DNA of 64,000 nt from Sycobia sp. Sy_11 (GCA_018907035.1 JACCIC010000027.1:3663001-3727000); one strand, 5' to 3'; numbered from the stretch's first letter, positions 20,113 to 30,426 are shown. The notes: a model not told the origin generated them from the letters alone. Translations and numbers: made by a program.

Positions 20113-21290
20113 CTTTGCCCTGGCTATGGCCACAGAATATTTTTCTCACACACAGCACCTACCTGCTGGCTTCTCCAACTGCTGGTGACCCGTCCTCTCT
20201 CCACGAGGGGGTCCGCTGATCAAAGCGGGGCAAAGCTATAAAAAACAAGGGGGCGGCGTAATCAATAATAACACCTTGATCACTGTAATCGCTTCCTTTA
20301 TTCTTACGACGAATATACCCATCCTCTCTCTCACTCTCACACACGCTCGAATCCGCGCACACACCCTCTCAGGCTCGCGGCGCACACGCACCTCGGCTAC
20401 GCGGTACAGACACAGTCTATCTCTCTCACTCACTCGCACTCCTGGGTCTCGCTATTCGATTCGCGGCACACGCACTCTGGCTCTCTCTCTCTCTCTCTCT
20501 CTCTCTCGCTCTCTCTCACATACACACATCAGCTCGCGGCCTTCACTAGTGAGCTGTTGTCTCTTCTCCTCGGATGCCACTCGAGTCCTCCTGTTCGTTG
20601 CTCATTCCGTGCGCGCACGTTTTGCGCTCGCATACATGCCGCCGCCGCACCGCAGTCCGTGACCCGCGCGCCTTCGGTACTCACCGTATGAGGCTGTCAC
20701 CGCTGTCAATGGCAGGCATAAACGGCTGCTCAGTCTCCCTCTTCTCCTGCATGCTAAACGCACTCGGCTCGGATGAACCGCGGAGTCTCTCCTCGCGTTC
20801 GGGTTGGTGGTGATCGGTCCGGGCGAGCCGTTATCGTCCCTCTCGCTCTCTATCTCTTGCGGTCGGCCAGGCAGACTCGCAAGTTGTCTAGCACTTGGAT
20901 TTACACGAGCACTTCATAAGCATTTTTCGGCTCGAATAACGTCTCTAGGCTTTCGAAACAAATTTCAATCATTCAATACAAAGTCCGAAAAATCCGGGAA
21001 ATTCTATCTATGTTGACGGTTGAACACGCAAATAATCTCTGTTCTTTCCGCGTCTTCTACCTTCCCCCTCTCTTCGCCGGGCCCTACTCATTTCTCTCGC
21101 TTTTTCGCGCGACGGCGGCATACGCATTTCGCTCCTTCTACCGGGCTCGTCATCTTTGTTCCAATTTTCCTACTGTGGCTTCGTTAGGCAGCACTTCGAA
21201 AGAAGGAGAAAAAAGCGATTAGTCGCTAATACGTACACCTTCTTCCGGGGCACCAGGAGCAGAGGCCGTCGCTCGTTGTGACCTTCGCCA
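20113..21290 (-). repeat. GC-rich repeat, probable inverted relative of copies A and B
   Basis: On the minus strand this reads, from the palindrome outward: a short leader with GTGTGTGAG, a donor-like CAGCAG|GTAGGT, ACGGGTCACCAGCAG, then (further in) AATAAAGGAAGC and a long GC-rich body with (CT)n at 20482-20510 on the plus strand. The order mirrors copy A, but base identity is low, so kinship is an inference. Plus-strand ORFs here are Ser/Leu/Arg products of the CT-rich sequence and are not believed. Confidence 0.35.
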
Positions 21291-21291
21291 C

Positions 21292-21292
<1 letters not shown>

Positions 21293-21332
<40 letters not shown>
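21293..21332. repeat. (TA)n microsatellite
   Basis: About 20 TA dinucleotides with one early interruption. Confidence 0.9.
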
Positions 21333-21334
<2 letters not shown>

Positions 21335-21499
21335 GCGCGCCATCCCATGGACAAGAAAACCTTAAGGCGCTCGCGCATGCCGTCACGCCTTGTGCTCGGC
21401 ATTCTCCCTTCCCCTTTCCTCCCCGCGCCATGAGCCGCGCATAACTGTCGGATGGTGGAACGGCGAGTAGCCATAACCTACGCCACGGCACGGACGCGT

Positions 21500-22690
21500 G
21501 CCTAGAGGCACTAACAGAAAAAGAAAGGAAAGTTTATATAAATAGTGTTTATATGAAGACAAAAAAAAATTTGGATAAATGAACGATCGAGGACAGAATA
21601 TGCATTGTGGCAATATGGATAGTGAGGATAAAGAAAAAAAAATGAATGATCAATTAGTGAAAAAAAACAATAATAACACATTAAATAATGAATAAATAGG
21701 ATAAAGAAAAGTTATATGAGTAGTAATAAATAGGAATCGTGATAAAATTAAATGATGATAATCTAGAGTCAGAAATAAGATAAATAGTCCAGTGATGAAT
21801 GTAAAGGTAAAAGATAAATTAAATAATAAAAGAAAAAAAATGAAATAGGTAATGATGATGAATAAGACGATTAAATGGGAAAAAGTATCATAGAAATGAG
21901 CAAACACAATATCAAGACGATGATAGTATATCGATAATATAGAATAATCGAAATTATAAGAATAAAGAAGAAGTTAGAAATCACAGACATAAACATATAA
22001 TAAGAATAAATAATAAGAATAATTACAGGTAATAAGAAGAAAGAAATTAGTTAAAGATAATAGACATAAACATATAATAAGACTAATTATAAGAATGATT
22101 AACAAGAAGAAAGAACATAGTTAGAAAATAATAGACATAAACATATAATAAGAATAGATTATAAGAATGATTAACAAGAAGAAAGAGGCTAGAAAATAAT
22201 AAGAAATTATAAGAATAAATGATAAGAATGATTAAGAAGAAGTTAATAATAGACATAAAATATATAATGAGAATAAATAATAAGAATGATTAAAAGTAAT
22301 AAGCAAAAGAAAATAGTTAGAAATAATCGACATAAAGGATAATAAGAATAATAATAGAAGATAATGGCACATAGATAATAGATAATAGAAATGCTAAAGG
22401 GTAATAGCATAATAGAAGATAATAGTATATAGAAATAATAGAGAATAATAGAATAAGAGATACAATAGCAGATAATAGCACATACATAATGGATATAATG
22501 GAAATAAAATAAGGTAATAGCGTATGTAGCTATAATAAATAACAGAAGATGTAGAGATAATAAGAATATAATATAGAGATAGTAGAAATAAAATAAGGTA
22601 ATAGCGTATATGGAGAATAAGATAGATAATAAGCGATATAATAGAAGATAATATAAAATAAGATAGATAATAAGAGGAATAACAAAGAGA
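21500..22690. repeat. A/G-rich degenerate minisatellite
   Basis: About 1.2 kb with almost no C on the plus strand. It is built of words such as AATAATAAGAAT, GATTAACAAGAAGAAAGA and GACATAAACATATAATAAG. The last recurs near 21986, 22063, 22134 and (variant) 22248 and 22330, giving a period of about 70-110 bp. From about 22340 the unit changes to ATAATAGAAGATAATAG. No coding content. Confidence 0.75.
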
Positions 22691-23607
22691 ACAAAGAAAA
22701 AGCTTTCCAGCTATAAATTATATCTTTTATACAAACTTGCATACGAACTTGGAGTAAAATTATTATTGTTTTCTATTTCTGTCATAGTATACGAAACATT
22801 GCTATAAAAGAAAAGGAAAGTTAAGTTATTCAAAAATTGTAACGAAATGAATTGATTTAGTCATAATTTAAAAATTGTTTTTTAAATTAAGTACATTAAT
22901 ACATATAGCTATTTTCTCACATAATTTGAATTATCTTTCTCAATTAAATTTTTTTTTTGGTATGATTAATAAAGAAATCTAGATTATGATTAATAAATAA
23001 TAATAAAAAAAATCTTTCCATTTCTTATTGAGTTTGATGCAAATTATTAAATTTGTACCACTACCGAATAACTGTATACGATTGTTAATTTATAAGTTAA
23101 AATTGAGTTTACAATTATACTGGATTCACTGCCAGTATAATCCTTTTGAAAATTGTTTGCGATATTTGAAATTGGAAATACTGCCAAAGTACATTACACG
23201 TTGAATTTTAAGAAACGGATTGCAAAGGGAGATCTTAAAGAAAAAAAATGGTAATTCAAAAATTTAAATTTAATTTTCCAACGGAGGTATTTATTGTACT
23301 CCTAAATTTAGAAAACATTCAAAAAAGATCACACTAAATGTAGGTGATGTATATTTTTTTTCATACATATGTTGGCGTTATTTTGATTTCCAAAGAAACA
23401 TTCAAGTAACTGTATTCGAAATTGCGCTTATTAATTAGTTTGATAATTATTGACTATTATTACAATTTTTATTCTGATTCTATGGATTTTTAATTAAAAA
23501 AAAATATTGCGTTAGACAATGTAAATTACTAGCTAAGAAGTATAGGATTAGGATGTAAAGTTAAGATTTGTAAATTAATAAAAAAAAAAAAAAAGATTCT
23601 TTTTGTA
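22691..23607. other. AT-rich stretch, no gene seen
   Basis: AT-rich single-copy-looking sequence ending in a poly(A) run (23579-23595) that directly precedes GC-rich copy B. Copy A is preceded by a similar A-run (19078-19090). Confidence 0.45.
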
Positions 23608-23971
23608 AGTCGTATTCGGCGCGTCACGACCGCGATGGGCCTTCGTCGGCCGCCGCCGAACTCCCCCCCCCCTTATCCCATCCTTCTTCCCTGCGAGCAG
23701 CGAGACGCGCGACACTCCGCGCTCAACCGCCGAGCACGCAAGTCGAAGAGAGAGAGAGAGATAGAAAGAGGGCGAGAGGGAGTAACAGTTGTGTAGGCCG
23801 GAGAGAGAAGTATCACAAAAAAAGGGCAGCGGAGTAGATTGGAAAAAGGAGTGGAGAAGTGAGTGTGGGAGCGTTGTCTAAGATAAGGAGAGGCAAGGAG
23901 ACAGATTTGAGAGGTCGAAGGCAGTGCGGACATCGAGAGTGCGGTGGAGTGAGCTGGGGAGAGAAAGAGAA

Positions 23972-24006
<35 letters not shown>

Positions 24007-24571
24007 GACAGCAAGGGGGCCCAAGAAGACAGCAGAGTGAGGAGCGGCATCGAGAGCAAAGCAGAGTGGCGAGGAGCGAAGGAGACAACGAAGAGACGGA
24101 GAAAGGGCGACGTGACTGACGAAGATCGTCGCCCGTGAGTAGTCCCGCGGCAACAGCGAGCCGACCGTCAGCGGGGTGCCGCGTGTTTTTCTTCTCCCTT
24201 CTCTCTTTCCCATTATCCTTGTCCCTTCCCTGTAACCCTCTCTAAATTCGGCGAGCGCGTCGGAACGAGGGTCGCGGTCGGGGTGTGCCGAACGGGCGCG
24301 CCACTCGTTTTTTTTCTTCCCTTTTCTGTGTAAATTGGGAATTAAACAGCGGTGAATAAAGATTTTGTATGGAGACTTGCAATTGACGTCGTGTATCGTT
24401 CCTTCCCGAAATCTCCCGTTTCTCATTTCAGACCAGCGGAACCCCCTCTGAGGAGTAAGGTAAGCGTGTGAAGTGATAAAATTTATTTTTTTTGTGTGCG
24501 CGAATCACCAGAAATTTAATTTGAAAAAAAAAAGAAAAAAAAATTTCGGATAGTGGATCGATCGTCGCATC

Positions 24572-24577
<6 letters not shown>
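23608..24577 (+). repeat. GC-rich dispersed repeat, copy B (LTR-like)
   Basis: Second copy of the 19139-20080 repeat: CGTCGGCCGCCGCCG, C-run and CTTATCCCATCC, GACACTCCGCGCTCAAC, a purine-rich body with (GA)n at 23975-24002, a pyrimidine-rich part, AATAAA at 24355-24360, CATTTCAG|ACCAG...GTAAG|GTAAGC, GTGTGCGCGAATCA and GTCGCATCACAATATAT at the right border, where it runs into (TA)n. Both copies share both borders, which favours a defined element over a random fragment. Confidence 0.6.

Positions 24578-24623
<46 letters not shown>
24575..24623. repeat. (AT)n microsatellite
   Basis: About 24 AT dinucleotides at the right border of GC-rich copy B. Confidence 0.9.
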
Positions 24624-24627
<4 letters not shown>

Positions 24628-24683
24628 GGGACTCCAAAAATTCTCGGAACACCTTAATAATTTTCCAGGTAAACTGATTTTGG

Positions 24684-24997
24684 TTAAGGTCAAGGTCGAT
24701 CTAGAGGTAGCTTTTGTCAAGGAATTTAATAGTGACCTTGAATTTGACTTTGGGTTTGACTTTCAAGGTTAGTTCAAGGTCAAATTTGTTTTTTCAAATA
24801 GGAACCCATATTTTTGTTAACGGAAATCGAAAGAGCAGAAAATTTTACGTCCAAAAATGTGCTTAAGTCATGGGTCAAGGATGACCTTGATCGTCACACA
24901 AGGTCATTTAACCTTGAACAAGGTCTGGACAGTGTCGCTTCTGTGGTACAAAAATTGAGAATTTCCAATGCCAAGATGTTTTCAGACCTTGTTCAAA
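24684..24997. repeat. cluster of AAGGTCA / TGACCTT words
   Basis: About ten copies of AAGGTC(A) or its complement in roughly 315 bp, e.g. TTAAGGTCAAGGTC (24684-24697), TGACCTTGAA (24732), TTCAAGGTCAAA (about 24772), GTCAAGGATGACCTTGATC (24874), AAGGTCA (24900), ACCTTGAACAAGGT (24911-24924) and GACCTTGTTCAA (24986). The word equals an extended nuclear-receptor half-site, but a transposon-derived simple repeat is as likely. A 64-codon frame at 24814-25008 is not convincing. Confidence 0.6.
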
Positions 24998-25175
24998 ATC
25001 ATTATTAAAAATAAAAAAAATATTTATATAATTACTTATAAAATGATGATTTAAAAGAATTCTTTCTGGTTCAAAACAGACACATTAATAAAATAAAATA
25101 CGAGAAAAGAAATATACTGAAAAGTAAATTTGAACATTTAAAAAATATAAGAAAAAACAATGTAGCACCTCATTA

Positions 25176-26123
25176 GTGAAGGTTATGAATAATTTAAAAA
25201 AAGAAACTAGATTTCAAAATGATATAAATTCTAATATCATATATGAATACAAAACATCCAAGAATTTCTTAAAAGAGATCACAAATATTAAATTCCAGAA
25301 TGCAGAGAAAGGAAATGTAACAGTAGCATCTGACAAGAAAGAATATATTAATATAATTATAACGATGTTAGAGGATAACACAACATACAAAAAAATTGAG
25401 AATTCTCATATTAATAAATTGAAAGAAATATTAAAAGAATGGAAAAATAAATGTTACATTAATGAAATTGCTTTTAAACACTTAAAATGCGAAAATGGAA
25501 CAATATCCAAATGTGATGGGGTTCCTAAGATTCACAAAGAGCACTTAACATATAGAATAATAATATGGTCAATTAATATTCCAACATATAATACTGCAAA
25601 ATTCTTTTCAAATATATTAGTTAAGATCGTTGGAAAAACCAACTCTTATGTTAAACATAGTTGAAGTTTTTATGAAGGAGTCAAAGATATTAATATTCCA
25701 AATAATTATAAGATGATTTCATTGGATGTAGTATCTGTATTTACATATATACCATTAGATTTACTTAAAGAAATTATAGAAGAAAAATGTTCAGAAATGA
25801 ACATACACAGAAAATTGACAAAAGATGAATTTATAAAGGCAGTGAATTTGGTTTTTAATAACACAATTTTTTGTTTTCAAAATAATTTTTATGAACAAAA
25901 ATATATTTGTCCAATGGGGTCACCTTTATCACTGGTGATTGCTAATTTAGTAATAGAAACATTAAAAAATATTGCATCAAATAAGTTGAATTTTGAACCA
26001 ATTATCTATAAAAGATATGTCGATGACATCTTTACAATTGTGCCAGGAAGGGGTGTAGACGAAATGGTGGATGTTTTTAATTCCATCCATGATAGAATTA
26101 AATATACAAAGGAATTAGAATGA
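25176..26123 (+). pseudogene. Penelope reverse transcriptase, frameshifted
   Basis: Two adjoining open frames (25176-25664 and 25713-26123) separated by a stop at 25662. The first holds the N-terminal extension (KNFLKEITNIKFQNAEKGNV, VASDKKEYINIIITMLED) and the conserved GVPKIHKE...YR segment. The second holds SLDVVSVFTYIPLDLLKEII, the motif with the first catalytic aspartate, then FYEQKYICPMGSPLSLVIAN and KRYVDDIFTIV, the active-site YVDD. These motifs, the PKxHK box and the gap lengths are typical of Penelope-like RT, not of LINEs or LTR elements. Ends in RIKYTKELE followed by TGA where the reading should continue (NFLDVNV lies just after). Dead copy. Confidence 0.85.
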
Positions 26124-26600
26124 GATACTAAAATAAATTTTCTGGACGTCAATGTTATTAGATTTATTAGAGAATTCAAGTTATCACACCAAGATTTTAG
26201 AAAAGATAATTTAAAATTAGTTAAAGATTGCAGAGAGAGTGGATCAAATTTATAATAGCACTAAAGAACGTAATATGGAAAAGGGGATAATAATAATAAA
26301 ATAGTGGTATTACCATATGTAAGAGGAAAATCCGAAAGAACTAGAAGTGAATTTAAAAAACATAAGCTTCAACTTTGTTTTCAGAAACAATAATAATATT
26401 AGAAAACTAGTTAATAATTAAAAATGAGAACTTTGGAAATGTAAATATTTTGGAACATGGTATTAAGAATAAATATAAAAGAGAAACTCTTGAAAATATT
26501 CAGATTTTCAAAAGTCCCAATAATGTAAATTTAATGTTAGAGTCGAGTAAATTAGATAACACTTATTATTCTTATTAATATAGAATATGTATTTCGCATT
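26124..26600 (+). pseudogene. Penelope post-RT region and endonuclease remnant
   Basis: After the TGA the same frame continues KINFLDVNVIRFIREFKLS. Further frames with stops follow, and a final piece reads KRETLENIQIFKSPNNVNLM, matching the C-terminal end of Penelope endonuclease regions. The GIY-YIG core itself, expected between, is not seen and appears deleted. Confidence 0.55.
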
Positions 26601-26701
26601 TAAGTTGAAGAAAAAAGGGGGGCCTATAAATGTTATACTAATAAATTTAGAGTGGGGATGGGGTGTATAAAGTAGCATGCTGGGTTTTTCATTTTATTTT
26701 C

Positions 26702-26740
26702 GTTCCTGAGGATGAACCGTAGCGGTTCGAAACGTCGGAC
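26702..26740 (+). ncRNA. hammerhead-ribozyme motif of Penelope element
   Basis: Stem I GTTC (26702-26705) pairs with GGAC (26737-26740). Core CTGAGGA (26706-26712) fits CUGANGA. Stem II is GAACCG/CGGTTC (26714-26719 and 26723-26728) with a TAG loop and one extra T before it. GAAA (26729-26732) follows. CGTC (26733-26736) then supplies a minimal stem III and the GUC cleavage triplet. Penelope-like elements are known to carry such minimal type I hammerheads, thought to act as dimers. All core bases are present in this copy. Confidence 0.7.
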
Positions 26741-27329
26741 AAGAAGGTGATCCTAAATTTAAGGTGGTGGGGGCAGTCAGGTTGTCCTTTACTAACATAG
26801 AATAAGTACTTTTATTTTCTTTTACTTATTATTGTATTTTTATTTTTATTTTTATTTTATTATTAATTTTATTTTAGTATTATTTTTAATTTTCTGATAT
26901 AATTTATTGTAGTAATAAGTTTTATTTCAGATTCTACGGGGGTGATCATAAACAAGTACAGTCTGACTGTTATTATTTTAACTAATATATGATATTCTAA
27001 AGACTGTAAGACCGATAAAAATATTTATTAATTTAATTCCGAACAATCGACATAAGTACAATTTTTAATTGTAATCAAAATTTTAGATTTTTATTTTGGA
27101 CTTTCAAATCATTGAAATCGTTGTTATGATAGTTTTTTCACACGCTTAAGGTACCTGAACAACTAAGCTAACAAAAAATTAAAAAAAAATAGAAAAAAAG
27201 TTATGAAATAATTAAAACCGAATTATCTGAGACCATTTTAGCAACAAATTTTTTTGAAGGATTATGTGTAGGAAAAATTTAATTAATTTGTCTAATTCGA
27301 TCACAACGGGGCTTAAATGTACCTCGATT

Positions 27330-27495
27330 GAGCAATAACTGCGTTAGGCGAATTTCGTTTGATGATAGAAATAGAGGGCATAGTTAGAGAGTTGTCGGCC
27401 AAAACAATGAGCATTTCGAACTACGAAATCATATTAGAGATGGACTTTTGTCAGATTTGGAAGCTCGAAGCCAGTCTAGGATCTATACTGTCTGG
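27330..27495 (+). pseudogene. gypsy protease C-terminal fragment (plus strand)
   Basis: The frame at 27359-27505 reads MIEIEGIVRELSAKTMSISN, then YEIILEMDFCQIWKLEASLG. It closely matches 15200-15345 of the gypsy element at 12-17 kb (the DFCQIW...EAxLG segment). Similarity starts near 27330 and stops at about 27495, where a minus-strand gypsy fragment begins. Confidence 0.7.
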
Positions 27496-28900
27496 ATATT
27501 GAACTATGACAAATACTTGTGCGAAGTTCGCTCTGACGTAGCTATCGACTTCTAATAAGGAAAATACTGCAACTAATACGCCGCATGCAATTTCCGCCCA
27601 CTCGAACGGTAATGCAACATGACCAGTTACGTAGAGAGGAGAATTCTCTACTCCTCTAGGCTCCATGCCTCTGGCAGATTGGAATTCGCAATCGCAGGTT
27701 GATGCCAGTTGCAGACAGATGTTGCCCATTACTGTGCCTAACGCTCCCGTATCATATACACCTTTGATACAGAGTTTGACGACACGTACAGGAATCCATC
27801 AGCGGGCTTTTTTTGGTTTTACTGCGATCTTTTCAAGTCCAACTCTCAAGAATTTTCACAGCTTGATGGATCTTCCTTGAGGGATCATGTTTGTATCAAT
27901 AGACAGCTAAACCCCTATTTACCCTTAATTTTGGACAGTTAATAAACCTATAGCCGAACTCCCCGTAATTCTGGCATCTACTGTTTTGTTCATATTGAGT
28001 GGCTTACTCGACAAGTCACGAATATTCAGCGGTGGATTCTTTAATGATGATTCCTTTCGCTATGAGTTCTGGTTCATCGGACGGGTCCTCGGCGGCGATC
28101 ATACTTTTCTTGGCTCGTTTTTCTTCATATTATAATACCATCCGAGGTTATTGACATCCCTATGTTCACATTCAGATCATTGAAACAGACTTCTAATCGG
28201 GAAATAGCCTGGACCATCCCGTCTCCACTGGAAACTTTTAGTGTCGACATTTGGCTTAACGTCGCCAAAAGTTTCAGTAGTAGCCACATTCGGCTTCTTT
28301 TTGTTTTGGCGAACCTGATATACAATCTTGAGCTAGAGAACAGCGTCTAGTGGAGGGAAAAATTTATATGATTTCTTTATTACTAGGAATCCTCTGCTTT
28401 CTTAAAGCAGTTATTCTACTTTACAACTTTGAAAAAAAATGTTTTTTTTTTTACATTTTTCGAAAGTAAATATATCCAAGGATGTTAGCTCAAAATTTTA
28501 GAAAGATTCAGGTACTCTAAATATACTTTTTCACCTTTCGAACGTACTTACCTGAGCGCGCTATTCGGACCCGCCCAGCGCGGGCTCCGGATAAGCCATC
28601 TACCTGGCCTTGTTCTCAGAAAAATTTCACAAAAATAGCGTTTTTTTCGAGGGTCTAAAGTAGAATACTGCCTTAATAGCTTCCATCTGCTCATCAAAAG
28701 TCCGGGAACCTTTTCTGCGGGCGAGAAGATATAATTTGGCTTGATAGATAAAAACTGTGCTAGATTGTGATAAAATAATACTAGCTGTTGATTCCTGACT
28801 TATATCACACTGGAAGGTGCGTTCCAGTGAGTGATATTTGCCTTAGTATCTTCTAAATTATCACCGGCTGGTCGATGGTGCGGTCTTGAGATATCCATCC
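27490..28900 (-). pseudogene. gypsy gag-protease fragment (minus strand)
   Basis: Right to left: about 28860-28680 gives KLYLLARRKGSRTFDEQMEA, a gag-like helical segment. At about 28000-27960 a degenerate zinc knuckle reads CQNYGEFGYRFINC (one Cys and the His are both Tyr). From about 27775 to 27490 comes the protease with an intact VYDTGALGTVMG active site, ICLQLASTCDCEFQSA, SPLYVTGHVALPFE and EVDSYVRANFAQVFV. The protease aligns with that of the gypsy element at 45 kb (GPVSLQIASACGRT, DEDCYVGVNFVRAF). Stops and frame changes separate the parts. The fragment stops at the same protease position as the plus-strand fragment it abuts. Confidence 0.65.
28549..28605. other. short GC-rich hairpin
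   Basis: GGACCCGCCCAGCGCGGGCTCC can fold on itself within an AT-rich setting. Function unknown. Confidence 0.35.
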
Positions 28901-29285
28901 TTTCTTGAATCGTTCCTACTAAAATCCAGGGCATGTATCTTTCTCTCCATAATTGAATTTTCTTTTAATTTAATTTATATTAGATTTTTCTTCTCCATTT
29001 TAGATGAAGTTCTGAGGTACAATAATGTATCTCGTCAAGCTCCTCAATAGCCTAATCGGTATTGGTTGTGCGGCTGACATTGTATTCAACCTGATAATTA
29101 TGTAGTACTTTTTTTTAAATCCTATTACACAATGGCTTGCCTTCTTGACGCTCTTAAATAACCCTAAGGTACACCTGTACATAAAAATTACAAAATATTA
29201 AAAAATAGATAGCCATAAATTATATATATATATATATAAACTATATTATTCTTATATTTATTTTATATAAACCTTCAAGAGTTCA
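28901..29285. other. AT-rich segment, no gene seen
   Basis: Contains a short TA run at 29220-29236 and no recognisable frame. It ends at the Penelope tail. Confidence 0.4.
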
Positions 29286-29443
29286 GTCCCTGATGAGGGG
29301 TCGTAGTGAGCTCGGAATGTCGGACAACAGCAGCCGAATATTCAATTAAGTAAAGGTGGTGAGGACAATCAAATTGTACTTTAATAATAAAAAAATTTTT
29401 TTCAGTTCATAAATTAGATTAGTCTACGGGGGTGATTTTAAAC

Positions 29444-29464
29444 AATGACAGTCAGACTGTCATT
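29444..29464. repeat. perfect inverted repeat in Penelope tail
   Basis: AATGACAGTC and GACTGTCATT flank a single A. The related tail at 26700-27060 keeps only the inner ACAGT/ACTGT part. Confidence 0.75.
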
Positions 29465-29521
29465 ATAATTTTTAATTAATTATATATTGATATGTATTAA
29501 CATTAATGTAAACATATATTA

Positions 29522-30426
29522 GGAGTGTGAATAAGTCTTTCCCGTTTTTTGTAAGAGATGGCGCCACCAATACTGTGCGAGTATTCAATGGTTACATATG
29601 TCATAATCAAAGCTTATTCATATGTCAACAATTCCATACTAACACATTAGTTAAAATTTTTTCGCATCATAAATTATTGATATCGTGAAAATGTCGAAAT
29701 TTGAGCCGAGTCGACGTCATTTGCGGGAAGTTTCACTTTATTGGTTCAATTTGAAGAAATCTGCTGCCGAGACGCATCGATTGCTTCAAGAGGCTTCTGG
29801 AGAAGGTTGTGTCGATGATTCAAGTGTTCGCGGATGGTTTCGACGCTTCAAAAGCGGTGATTTCGACGTGGAAGACAAGGAGCGTTCCGGGCGGCCGCAA
29901 ATCTTTGAAGATCAAGAATTGGCGACTTTGCTTGATGAAGATTCTTGTCAAACGCAAGAAGAACTTGCTGAAGCATTGGGAGTTGACCGAACAACCATTT
30001 TCAAGCGTTTGAAAGCCATGGGAATGATCCAAAAGCAAGGAAATTGGGTGCCGTACGAACTGAAGCTGAGCCCACATGTTGCACCGCCGGTGAAAACATA
30101 CTTAGAAACGGTCAAATGGGAAGTCCTACCCCACCCGCCGTATAGTCCAGACGTTGCTCCGTCTGATTACCATCTCTTCAGATCGATGACGCATGGCCTG
30201 GCTGACCAACACTTCCATTCCTACGAGGAAGCCAAAAAATGGGTGGATGACTGGATAGAGGCCAAACCGGTCGAATTTTTTCGCAACGGGATTCGTATGT
30301 TGCCAGAAAGATGGGAAAAAGTTGTAGCTAGCGATGGCCAATACTTTCAATAATTCATTTGTAACCATTTTTTCACAATAAAGGCTCAAAATTTGAAAAA
30401 AAACGGGAAAGACTTATTCACATACC
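29522..30426 (+). mobile_element. internally deleted mariner, 905 bp
   Basis: Terminal inverted repeats GGAGTGTGAATAAGTC (left) and GGTATGTGAATAAGTC (right, complement) continue TTTCCCGTTTTTT on both sides. A TA precedes the left end; the base pair after the right end is TC, so the TA duplication is not preserved on that side. It carries one uninterrupted but shortened transposase ORF. Confidence 0.85.
29685..30353 (+). CDS. mariner transposase with central deletion
   Basis: An open frame of 222 codons, where mariner transposases have about 345. Residues 1-115 are the paired DNA-binding region: REVSLYWFNLKKSAAETHRL, then SSVRGWFRRFKSGDFDVEDK, the GRPQ linker, and a second helix-turn-helix QEELAEALGVDRTTIFKRL. 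After YELKLS the protein jumps to PHVAPPVKTYLETVKW, which normally lies just after the second catalytic Asp, and continues PYSPDVAPSDYHLF with the third Asp. The first two Asp of the DD34D triad are deleted. The frame is kept, so a DNA-binding but catalytically dead protein could be made. It is closest in the window to the minus-strand mariner at 53.8 kb. Confidence 0.8.
   Translation: MKMSKFEPSRRHLREVSLYWFNLKKSAAETHRLLQEASGEGCVDDSSVRGWFRRFKSGDFDVEDKERSGRPQIFEDQELATLLDEDSCQTQEELAEALGVDRTTIFKRLKAMGMIQKQGNWVPYELKLSPHVAPPVKTYLETVKWEVLPHPPYSPDVAPSDYHLFRSMTHGLADQHFHSYEEAKKWVDDWIEAKPVEFFRNGIRMLPERWEKVVASDGQYFQ

Larger units (their letters stand above)
25010..27062 (+). mobile_element. Penelope-like retroelement, degraded (plus strand)
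   Basis: Contains a Penelope-type RT (25176-26123), the tail end of the endonuclease (about 26420-26580), a hammerhead-like motif (26702-26740) and a 3' tail with GGCAGTCAGGTTGTCCTTTA, CTACGGGGGTGATCAT, GACTGTAAGACC and CGACATAAGTACAATT. The same tail recurs at 29286-30535 and, inverted, at 57530-57971. The 5' limit is uncertain. Confidence 0.75.

Noticed and set aside
20276..20662. 128-codon plus-strand ORF rich in Ser, Leu, Arg and Thr
   Set aside because: It is a translation of CT- and CA-rich low-complexity sequence inside a GC-rich repeat; no motif, and other frames are open too.
23859..24426. Overlapping ORFs on both strands in GC-rich copy B
   Set aside because: They come from the (GA)n tract and purine bias; the homologous copy A does not keep them.
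24814..25008. 64-codon ORF as a small gene
   Set aside because: It overlaps the AAGGTCA-rich repeat, uses no recognisable domain and has no supporting signals.
29281..29326. Second active hammerhead ribozyme
   Set aside because: The core after stem II is GGAATGTC instead of GAAACGTC and stem II is mismatched; kept only as a degenerate relative.
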